From Branchiostoma lanceolatum (lineage: Eukaryota > Chordata > Leptocardii > Amphioxiformes > Branchiostomatidae): 64,000 nucleotides of DNA. The stretch covers positions 21,790,474 through 21,854,473 of the forward strand of contig NC_089724.1 in NCBI RefSeq assembly GCF_035083965.1, given 5' to 3'. This document shows positions 1-12,209 of this stretch, one piece after another. Both the position numbers and the translations under genes were made by a program. The notes below the pieces were generated by a model that was not told the origin of the DNA, ran no database searches, and saw only the letters and a list, made by a program, of their open reading frames with translations. The first letter of the stretch is position 1, and every line of letters starts with the position of its first letter.

Positions 1-3000
1 CCTCCCCCCGATGAAGGGTGGCCAGAGTCGCTGGACCTCCAGGAGAATGTGCTCCAGGAAGGTCTCATCTTCCAGAGCCTTCTGTCTCATGGATGCCTAC
101 AAAATTCAACTACGTGTCAAGCTGTACAAATACCAAAAAAACCCTCCTTTTATTAACTATGGGATGATAGTTTATGTTCCACATTGGTTGAGCAAAAAGT
201 ATTTCTCCATGAAAGGGTGGAGAAAAAGCCCTGGACTCATGTCTGTTGTGTCTAGGATTTGGACTAAGGACACCTCACCAGACCACTGCAGCAGCAGAGC
301 ACTGTGGACTACAACAACTCACCTTACTGGGCCCTGCTAACTGTAGGGTGAAGGAGGTGAAGAGGGAGGAGAAGGCCTTGGGCACCAGGGCTGACACAAA
401 CAGCAGCAGGTGCCGGTAGATTTCATCCTCTGAACGGAACCCAGCTGTCTTCATTAGCCCTAAGACATTACTGTGAGAGAATAGATAGGTTAGAACTTCC
501 AATCTGTCGTCAGGTATAATGGTATAATGGACTAGTAGGAGCAAACTAGCTTGATGTTTTTTTTCAAATTACAGACATCCCTATAGATTTACAATGCAAC
601 TTATTATGCAAGTGAAAAAAAAGATAATCTGTAATACTTGTGCTTGTTCTTTCCTATCCGGTCTCCAATGATCTTCAGAAGCTCATCCTAGGCAAAAGAC
701 AGATGTTTAATGGATTGGCATCTAACAAATCTTTTCAGTCTTTTAAAATGTTATAATTTGCAAAAACATAGGTCCATATCATTCAAGTAAAACCATGAGA
801 AAAAACAACAAGGTGTTGACCCACCTTGGCCTCCAGTGCTTTACTGTACCCTGACTCCCAGTTACCGCCCCATGTAGGCAGCTTCAGATTGGCAGGCATG
901 GAGATGATACCTGAAGGTCAAACAGGTGGACAGGGCAAAGATCAGACAATGTGAATATGCAGGGTAAACTGCACTATAACTGAGAACCCTCTAGAAAATT
1001 TATGACTCAATCTAGATATTTTTTTCAAAATCCGATTGATTCCAATTAATCCTTAGGCAAAGGCCTCTACTGAAAAAAATAGATGACAATCCGCCCCTAC
1101 CATGCCAGTGTTGAGTCATTAGTTGTGAGACATGCGGACCAAGGCTGTTGTCTGTCTCTCTCTCAATGTCCAAGAACAAACCCATGGATATCTCTGTGGA
1201 CATCTGCTTCAGGAGTTCATACACCTTCACAGGCTTCCTGTAGGGCAGACAGGGTCACATAGTTGAGTGGTATGTGGGCAGTTTGTATGGTTCAGTCTAC
1301 ATTTTGTAGAGTTGGCTAATTGTTTATTAGTACAATAGTAAGCAAAGTAGAAAGCAATTCAGATTCTGAAGAACAAGGGGTTGAGGATCTTACCCCAATA
1401 TGCCTAATTTTGGTAGTGGTTACAGTGGAGGGCTCGAAACTCATTTTTGGAAAATAAGGTACACGGAAAGAATTTTGGGTGCACCACACAAAATTAAGCT
1501 AAATGTCAACAAAATGAATTAATTCATCTTTTAAGAACTTCAATCTGTAGCTAACCTCAAAACAAGTAATACATCAAATAAAGTATGTAACAAATGATTA
1601 TATACAGTCAAACCTGTCTATAGCGGTCACTCAAGGGACTGGCCAAAACTGGCCGCTAAGGACAGGTGGCCGCTATGGAGAAAGTGTCGATTAATTGACC
1701 AGGAGTGACACATATTTTCAGTACCCACTGAGATACATTTTTTCACCGTACAGTACACATGTAAACATTGCATAGGTAAGTCACATTTTAGAACGTCGAT
1801 TGTTGTTCTTTTACTTCTATTATGGGCTTGAAAAAAGAATTATTGTATCTGCCAACTCCAAAATCCATGGCTTGCTCGGGCTTCATGTCTGTACAGACCA
1901 GCATCGCCAATACTCTACTCTTGATCCTTCGCGACTGCTTCGCTGCAGGCACACGCGTCACCAACGAGTTTTAATCATATGAAACAAAGTCCTTCGCAGC
2001 AAAATGCCACCTAGTTAGTTAAGAACAAAATACATGTTGCTCAGTTGCCACTTACTGTTCGTTTTCGACCGTTTTGAAACATAAAATCGTGGCGATAGTT
2101 TTCCTTAGTCTGTTGTTGTTTCGCTTCCCGCATGTCATTATCAGCTTCTACCATTATGCTAATAGAGAACTCAGAAGAAGGTCGCTCTTTTGATGTTTTT
2201 TTTCTTTTCAGAAAATTGCAATAGCCCAAATTTGACATCATATTAATGTTATTCATATTTCTTTTGAAGCTTTTGGTAAAGTAATTATCCTCAGTGATAC
2301 TTTGCAGCAAAATAAATTTAGTGCATTATACCTCCGAAACAGTGGTGTCTTCCGTTGACCTTTTTTGCTGCTGACTATTTTGAAAATTGCGCGAAACACG
2401 TTTTGACTTTGAGCACCGGGGAAAACGGATATTGGGCCGGCATTCAAACATTTCCCGAACTTACCGCATCAGCTACATGTGCGAGTTATATTTTCCAAAA
2501 AGCTGCCGTAATATTTGTCGACTCGAAATGCACAGAAATTGTCAATTTTGCTACGATGTACAAACGCAAGCCATGTGAAGAAAATTATACTGACTTCATT
2601 CTGGATTTCTTTATTATCATCCTATCCTGTTGAGTCCACATAAATTTGATAACTGCGTGAAAAAATGAAGATTTTGAACCCGGCGTGCGGTGGCGATGCG
2701 GCTTCTACCGGCGCGCCGTGACCGTTACCGACAGTGTTACTGTACTCGCGGGACTGAAAATCGTCTGGCCGCGACCGCGTTGGACAGGTGGCCGCTATAG
2801 CCTAATTCTTAATGCTTATGTCAATGGGAAAAATCCAAGGGACCGACAAAAAGTGACCACTATGGGCAGGTGGCCGCTATGCAAAGGTGACCGCTAATAC
2901 AGGTTTGACTGTACTTACATTTCAAGAATATTCTGTATACTAGTGTACAATTAGTACATTTACCCTATAGCCTACAAAAATATCTAGGTGCATAGGTGCA

Positions 3001-6000
3001 TCCAGTCAAAAATTAGGTGCACAGCTCCAATTTTGGGTGCACACAGGTGCACATGCACACAGTTTTTCAAGCCCTGAAATGGGACATTGTACTATTTCTA
3101 GGATGTTTGTCCTGTGTTTTATATATATATATAATCGTATATATACATCTATACATTGTACATGTATGTACATTAATTTACGCATAGGCAATCTTGATTG
3201 CCGACATGTTCAAGGGTAGCTGTGTACTCACCCTGTAGGTATGGTCTGTAATGTTCTGTCACATATTCTGTAAGGAAAAAGAGTTTCAAGACAACTATTT
3301 TGTAATATCCTTTAAGGCTTTAAATTCTAGCATCATTAAGGTTTTACAAAAATAGATAAGAAGGCAGCTTTAAAAATACATGACCCTTCACAAGACTTGA
3401 CATTTTGCAAGTACATGTAGAAGTTTCCTATGGCTACTTGAAAATCTTGGGCTTTTTCCATTGACCTGATCATGAGCATTAAAAATCCTGTCTTCATAAT
3501 GTTGTTTCTAATCTTTCAAATGGAGTTTTTTTATTTTTTTTATTATTGCCAATCCAAAACACCAATCCCGAGCAACTCATCATCTGTAAAATCAAGTTGA
3601 CATATTTTTATCTAGTAAGAAAAATGAGGTGGGTGATTTAGATACAGACTGATGACAAGAGTAGTAGTACACGCCTGTTCCACAAGCCTTAAATTCGATC
3701 ACTTAGTTTCGAACGGAATGTTCGGACCGCGCGTTCGACCCGCGCGGCCCTTGAGACAGTGCGTGAAGAGGCATCATGGCGGCGGCGGACAACCATGTAG
3801 ATACCACCAGTTTTCGCGTCAAATCAACACAATAAATCATGCCACTGCAAAATAAACTGCTCTCAACCATTAACCAAGATTATATATCTTTAATTTTTGA
3901 CAAGACATGGTATGTTATGGCGTGAATCTTTGATAAAAGCCCATTTTATACCGAGATCGCTTACTTGCAGTTTTGCTCTTGTTCGTTAGGTTAGAAAATC
4001 GGCGCGGGCGGGAGTTTTGAGTACAGCTATCCTTTGAGAGTTTCTTGCCGGATAATTTTCAGTGTTTTCTGTAGCTGAAGTCTTCCTTTACATATTTCAG
4101 TAGAGTTCCTAAAATGCAAGGATTTTTTTCACCCGTGATCGGTTCGTGTTTTTAGGGTCGTGCCGTAGCCCAGAACATACGTAACGAGCGAGGGTATCGA
4201 ACCCGGAAGTGATCTCCTCGGCGATCTACTAGTGACGTTATTACTTTTTCCTCACATTTTGTAGCTTCAATATATTAGCCTCTAACTTGCTAGGAGTAAA
4301 ACAATAGTTTTGCAATAGTTGAGCAGAAGTTTCTCCTCCCGCTTTCCACAGAAATGTTACGTTAACATAGTGCCCCCCTCCCATTACCATGACTCAGACT
4401 ACAATAAAATCACTAGCATTGTACTGACATTTATTTTAGACAATCTGCAAAATGCAGTAACAGCAACAGAAAAATACATCATCAGCCTGGCCATTCAAGG
4501 CCACGGCAATACGAAATACTTAACCCTTTGATCGAACTCAAAACTCAGTCAAGTCTTCCAATCTAACAACATCATCAAATGCAGGCTAGGAGGCCAAGTA
4601 AGTCATACTAATATTGTAATTTATAAGTTAGTGTTTCTTGAGCAATGTTTAATATTTACCTCCGAAATTATCTTCCACTTTTAGAATTCAAATGCTAGGC
4701 TGTCTGTTTTTGGGCCAATGGCTACAACTTTATATGAAGTCAAATCACAAGCAACAAATTACACATTGCATCCTTTATTCAAAACAAGTCTCTACATGAA
4801 TCAAATCCGTTGAACTAATTGATACAAAGTAGCAAGCTTGATTAAGTTATAGGAAGTTACAACACAGAAGCAAATGCCTTTTTAATCTGATATCAGACTT
4901 TCCATGATTCTAGGAGGAATTACTAGGTGGAATAGCCACCAATAATCTTCTATAAAGATGCATGTAAACCAGGCACAGAGACAAGTCCATGTACTAAGGA
5001 TAACTGAACTGCAGCACTGTGGCGTGCATGCAGTGGTGATGATGGACAAGTTCATCTGGAGAGAGAAGTCCAATCCATCACACCACACAGGACCTGGCAT
5101 GAACACTGAGGGAGGTGGAGTTGGAAACCAGTAGCATTCTGATAGAACATCTTTTTGCAGTCATCACAGGCATCAGTATAACCTGTAGCCAATCAAGGAA
5201 ATGGAGAAAGTTATACACAATTCTAAATACCTGAATAAAAGCATCTGGAAATATAATATAGCTTATTCCATACAACTACTTAAGACTACTTAACACATTG
5301 TTTCAGGCTACAGACAATTATTATAAGGAATAGTCAAAGGCAAGGACAAAATCAGCAACATAGAGTCTATGATAACCTCATGCAATATATCAGAGTCTAC
5401 ATCAACATAAGGCACTAACTACAATACTGCAAATGTAAAAGGATATGCACAGAAATTTGCATGGCATGTGTCAAAAATGCATGGGTTGTTCCAGATTAGG
5501 AGTGTTGCTGAGTAACAAACCAGAACTAGAATAATTATGCTATAAAATATCACAATAACATTTTACCATGATAGTCAGAAAGGAGAGTAAAATAAATTCA
5601 ACTCTTAGAAAAACTAACCATGTTGCTCAAGGTAGCATGAGAGCTAGCATGAAATCTACATCATGCAGAACTCCTTCATTTTACATGGCACCAAGGGAAG
5701 ATTCCAGCAAATACAGTTTGGGCCATCAAGTTCTGAATCAGTGATGCCCAGTAAATACCAATACCACTACCACATTGCCCTGCACATTCAAAGCTGTTTT
5801 TAAATTAGGATGACTGTGAGAACTTGACAGAAGCCAACAAAGCCCTCTGTACTGAAGTGGCAGCATTACAAGGATCAACTTGGAGGCAAATTTGCATTTG
5901 TATATTTGTTTAATTGAAAGTTATGAACTCTTGCCCAACATACACCATGATTAGATGACATATTGGTAGCTTTGAGATATAAATATGCTCACCTTGATCA

Positions 6001-9000
6001 CTATTTATTCCTTTTTCAGTTCAGTGAACCTCTGTTTCAGCGTTTTGTGGCTGGCCACTTTCCTTTGTCATGACCTTGTATAGTAAGAGTATAAATCATA
6101 TTATGAAAATAAAGCAAAATTTTGACAAATGGGAAGAGCAAATGCTCCATGCAGGCCATAAAGGTGTAAAATTTGTTAAATTCTTGCAGATTACATAGTA
6201 TAAAATTTGTATTCAAAGTCAGGAAGTTTATAAAACATTTACACAATCACAGTGAGGGCAAAACATCTTTACTGAGGAATATACACTGTGGTCATCAAAG
6301 TGTATTAATGTTTTGTACTATACAAGTGGGCCTTACTTGTGAATTCCATCATTCACACTGACAATGATACATGCAGCAACTTACCAAAACATCTCAAATA
6401 GGAATATATTTATCTCTACTATGTTGTTAGAAAAGAATTCATAACTTATACACATACTTTGAGGATACCTTGATTAAGGAAGAATAAGAAGGCCTTCCCT
6501 GTCATGTCACCTTCTTCTCATTCCTGGTACTTCTTGTCCCAGCAATCATCCGGCCTTGAACATGGAGAACACAAGGAAAATATATATCTGAATGGTAGGA
6601 CTAGCATGTTACATCATTCTGTCTGATGACATACTGTTGACAGTTTGGAATTCTGAAGGATAATCCTTGTCAACAGTACTTCTCACCTTAGTTGACAACA
6701 TGTCCACCTTTGACTCTTACAATGTTTGCAAATATTTCTTAACCACACTATCACTATTGAAACTTAATGTTAAAAGATAAGAGTAGCTGTATGAAATTTA
6801 GTTGGATCATAAATTTGCATGTACAGTTTCAAATGTATTCAGAAATGTAAAAGTGAATATGCATAAAAAGTGTCTTATAAATCCAACCCCCTCCAACCAC
6901 ACTTACACTAACTCACATCAGTTCTAGCTGAAAATGATATTTTGATAACTGTTTTGATAATAATCAACATAACTAATCTTTGTGTAAGAAACAAGCTGTC
7001 ATTATGTGTTTTCTCTCACAATATGCATCGTTTTTGTTACCAAAATGAGCGACACAAAATAAAGACAACAGGAATCTGTTTCTAAGTGATGACGTCATCG
7101 CTGTGATAGAAACACTATCTCGTAAAATTACTACTGAGCGAAGAAAAAATCCTTGCACAAAAAATCACCACTACTGACACAGTAAAAAGCACATGGGCTA
7201 CATGTTATATTCCATCTAGATCAACAATAAACTCCCAAAAGCCCTCAAACGAGCAAGATATTCTTACCTGAATCGGCCAGTTCTGCAAGAACACGGTAGT
7301 CGACTCTCCAACTAAAAATGACGCGATTCTGATGAAAACGTAGCCGTTTTTTCCACAATTTTCGACAGCGAACGTTTTCTACAACCGCCGCCATCATGCC
7401 TATGAAACTTGAGCACACCAGCACTTCTCCTTGCCACGCAAGGACGGGGTCAAAGGTAGGGTGCGATGATTGCGAAATAGCTGCTTGGTGCAGTAGTATT
7501 TCCAACCGCAAGGGGTCGCATTACGAAGCAGAAACACTGTCACAAAAATCGTATATATGTTTTTAAAAAGGGACATGTTTTTTTTATAAGGGGGCAAATT
7601 AAATCCACATATGTTTTGAAAATAGGGCCGTTTTTTTAAAGGGGGCAAATTAAATCCACATATGTTTTGAAAATGGCACATGTTTTTAAAAAGGGGGCAA
7701 ATTAAATCCACATATGTTTTGAAAATGGCACATGTTTTTAAAAAGGGGGCAAATTAAATCCACATATGTTTTGAAAATAGGACATGGTTTTTCTTATATG
7801 GGTCATATCTTTTAAAACAATATGCATCTTAAAAATAACCAAAATGAGAATATGAGACGAAAAAAAACATACACCATTTTCATTTTGTACCGTGTATAAG
7901 TTTATTCCCCAATCCAGGAAACCCACCGGTTTGCAAAGTGGTGCTTTCAAAATGGTCTATCGTTTCCGATTTACCCCCCATTTTGATAGTGGTGCTTTCC
8001 AGTTACGCCGATTTCAAAGTGGTCGATTTCAAAGTGGTCGATTTCAAAGTGGTCGATTTCAAAGTGGTCGATTTCAAACTCCAAACGGAAATGAAATGAC
8101 GTAAGTCGGAAATGACGTAAGTCGACGCTCATCGCCAGAGAAGCCACCAAGTATCGGTGATCGCTGTTTACGTCCTTGTTTTCACCGTCTTGTACGCGTT
8201 TTCTGATCAGCTACGTGTCCCCAGGATATACCAGGTTTGTGTTGACTTTTTCACGTTGTAATAATTTTAGAGTTGCATGTTTAATCGGTACTTTATAGAA
8301 TGTAAATCGTCATGCAGCCGTATCGTTTGGAAGATTACAAAACTACGCAAATTGTTTCGGACTTTCCTTAATCATTGATCGATTCGGTGATTACAAGGGA
8401 TGCTTGGGCTCGACTGTGACGAAATTCAGACTATATAAAGTCTTGTTTGTTTCATAAATATGATTAAATTCGACTGGAAATGCGTGTTTTGTAATGACGC
8501 CAGATGGGGGAGGGGGGCATGAACTCGTACGAATACATGTTCACCACGCGTATACACCACCATTTGTTACTAGTAATAATGTTTTATCTGTGTGCATGTG
8601 CTTACATAATGGACACATCTAGACCTTCTGGTGAAACGGTGTTGCTTTCCAGGATAGTTGGCCATTCTTACGGGAAACTTCAAACATATACAAAGAAGAA
8701 TGGTAGAAAGGTTGAGCCTCGTATGTGTATGCCTTGTTGCTGTGATGTATTATGTTATAATATTTGTGTGTATGATCTAAGGATAACAGTATGGCTATTT
8801 CTTGAGAGAAAAGAATTGTGTAATGAACGTGGCAAACATGAACACATGCTACATAATTTGATCCCAGTTTGCACATGAAAACATTTCGATTTAGTTACAT
8901 TTTATTTATTCATCAGCTTTCACTGTTGCTCGTCAATATATGTGTATATTTTTTTTGTTCTTTGCTAGTTTTATGGACGCCAGCAATAAAGTGGCTGGGC

Positions 9001-12000
9001 CATATCTGCGAGTCAAGGACTGGAGTCAGATGCCACTAAGAACTGTTGACTCGGAGCGAAATTCTACAAGTCTGTGGAGCAGCTTCAACCTTCCATGGAC
9101 ATGTTAACTGTTTTTGTGTAACTGAAGACATTCAAATTTTTCAATGCAATTTCAGTAGGTGTATACATGATAGTGAACACTGTAACTAGTATAAGTATAA
9201 AGGTATGTACCATACATTTGGTGTTCGGAACTTCCCCCTCCAACCCCTGCGTTTGACTTCAGTAGTTCTTTCTAGGATGTGTTGACTACTGTATTTTGAC
9301 AAGATAACACAAATATGTTTCCTTCAATTTTAGCCTCACATCATTGCCTTGTCTAAGATTCAACTTTAGGCATGTAAGAAACCATGGTTTTCTTATATAA
9401 GTAAGGTTTTTATTGCACAAGAAAAATACTATTAGTGTTGTAGCCTTTTGCGTAGAATATGTTAACTATTATAGTGTAATTATTATTAAAAATCCATTTC
9501 CTGCAACTTCATGCCTCAGTCCGACTGATATGAGACACATGGGAAATCCCCCAAGTTCTTCTTACATATTGATGATAACTTTTACTCTACTAGTACATTG
9601 CATTGCACAGTACATTGAAGGTACAGCAGCATTCTTCACAAAGCACAATCTTCATCTTCAATGGGAATGGAAAATACACTCCAAGGTCTATTCATATACT
9701 ACAATGATGGATCTACATGTACAGTCTGTCACAAACTGAAAGTGACCAAAGCGTACATGTATATTGAAACACAAAGTGGTGAAATTTTGAATAAGAATAA
9801 TTATAATAAGAATAGGTAAGAAAGGAACGTGAGGAGAAACCCTTGCCATCTGACAAAGGATGAATATTGAACAATCTACAAAATGTACAATCTGCATGTG
9901 ATTTTTTTTTCCGTCAATTAGGACATACAGACCATGCTTGTCCGTACAGTAAAAATACATGAGAACCTCTACACAACATCCCACTACATGTATTAGTACA
10001 TAATTAGATCAAGTTCAGAGAACACACACAGAGATCACACCTTTATCATTTACTCATGATTCATTCAACATCACTGGTCGGAATAAGTATGATACAGGCA
10101 ACAAAGGACATTCTAGGCTACACCATCATGCTCATATTTTCTAAACAATGACATCATCTGCATAGATACAACTAGATTGAAGAATCATAGCTTCTTATAA
10201 AGAGACTGAGTGTTGTGAAACATTACATGAAATGGATCAATTTTCATTTACATGTACTAGCTATTCATTCAATTCATTTACCCTGAGGAATCCAACACTT
10301 ACAAAATATTCTACAATCATTTGCAAATACAAAAATTTTGTTCACATCAAACTTAATTATCTACAATATTATAAAGCACCAGGTATATCAGGTACGCATA
10401 TTAAATAAGAACACATACTTCGATGTGCTTACAGATACTTGTATCCAGCAGGGATGAAAATCAACATGTTTTCATTGCTTCAGAAAGCACTAAACTGTCA
10501 ATGTGTGTTGTTTCAAATACATTATAATTTATATACATATCCTTGGTTCAACCGTTGGTTGAAAGACTTTGACACATGCATGTGCATATGCATGACATTC
10601 ATCCTTGTGTAGACAGCATGATGCATCAACAGCTACATTGTATGGTCATAGCACTCATAGGTGCTGTGTATATGCAGCAAGGGCTGGGAAAATCCCTACA
10701 GTGCCGATCCTCTGGAGCATACTATTAGTAAGAAACAATGAAAATGCGTTCAAATGGACATAACAACAATTCCCAGTGGCAACAAGGTAAGTTATTCAAA
10801 ATGTCTAAAAAACTATGAATAATACGTGGTAAATTTACACGCTATGCATATTTTTACAAACCTGAGAAAAACATGCCAGCCAGCAAGGACAAGTAATTTT
10901 AATCTTCGTCTGGAATCTGGATAGATATTCCTTTCAAACTAATGCACGATCATACAAATTTATACTCGCTAAGGTCTCTTAACAAACAGAATAAGAAACA
11001 CAAATTTATTTTTGTGGCTTCCTGGGTTCGTATCAGACTACAAAAATCGTGTCCGAACTTGCACATGGTTGCGCCGGCCGTTCGCCCCCCTCCCCATTCC
11101 CCTCACTGACTACGGAGCAAAACTATCGCAAGTTTGTACATTTTAACAATTCATATCAACGAAAATTGAACCACATATCATATCATTGATCGTCTCAAGT
11201 TGTTAGAACGTAAAGTGAAGAGTTCCTGGATAGCTAGCTCGGCACGCAATTTGCGTAGTTTTGTAATCTTCCAAACGATACGGCTGCATGACGATTTACA
11301 TTCTATAAAGTACCGATTAAACATGCAACTCTAAAATTATTACAACGTGAAAAAGTCAACACAAACCTGGTATATCCTGGGGACACGTAGCTGATCAGAA
11401 AACGCGTACAAGACGGTGAAAACAAGGACGTAAACAGCGATCACCGATACTTGGTGGCTTCTCTGGCGATGAGCGTCGACTTACGTCATTTCCGACTTAC
11501 GTCATTTCATTTCCGTTTGGAGTTTGAAATCGACCACTTTGAAATCGACCACTTTGAAATCGACCACTTTGAAATCGACCACTTTGAAATCGACCACTTT
11601 GAAATCGGCGTAACTGGAAAGCACCACTATCAAAATGGGGGGTAAATCGGAAACGATAGACCATTTTGAAAGCACCACTTTGCAAAACGGTGGGTTTCCT
11701 GGATTGGGGAATAAACTTATACACGGTACAAAATGAAAATGGTGTATGTTTTTTTTTCGTCTCATATTCTCATTTTGGTTATTTTTAAGATGCATATTGT
11801 TTTAAAAGATATGACCCATAAGAAAAACCATGTCCTATTTTCAAAACATATGTGGATTTAATTTGCCCCCTTTTTAAAAACATGTGCCATTTTCAAAACA
11901 TATGTGGATTTAATTTGCCCCCTTTTTAAAAACATGTGCCATTTTCAAAACATATGTGGATTTAATTTGCCCCCTTTAAAAAAACGGCCCTATTTTCAAA

Positions 12001-12161
12001 ACATATGTGGATTTAATTTGCCCCCTTATAAAAAAAACATGTCCCTTTTTAAAAACATATATACGATTTTTGTGACAGTGTTTCTGCTTCGTATCGCATG
12101 GCGTTCTAGCGGAACGGGCGTTCTACGATCGAATGACTAAATGGGTGCAGTGGAACAGGCG

Positions 12162-12209
<48 letters not shown>

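Larger units (their letters stand above)
7522..12093. mobile_element. 4.57-kb DNA element with ~0.84-kb terminal inverted repeats
   Basis: The left arm (7522-8354, 833 bp) and right arm (11247-12093, 847 bp) are near-identical inverted repeats beginning TACGAAGCAGAAACACTGTC, flanked by a 6-bp TCGCAT duplication. Each arm holds two tandem arrays: ~50-bp units built on GGGGGCAAATTAAATCC, and 15-bp units GATTTCAAAGTGGTC. The 15-bp array has four full copies on the left and five on the right, which explains the arm-length difference. The 2.9-kb interior (8355-11246) has no recognisable transposase. Long TIRs with internal tandem repeats are typical of foldback-type elements, but the superfamily is unassigned. 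The high arm identity suggests a young insertion or gene conversion between arms. Confidence 0.88.

Noticed and set aside
8010..8070. CRISPR-like array of short repeats
   Set aside because: The 15-bp units are contiguous with no spacers, lie in a transposon arm, and the genome is eukaryotic.
11497..11724. Repetitive protein made of RFQSG repeats
   Set aside because: This frame is the translation of the 15-bp tandem repeat in the transposon arm and appears in both arms.
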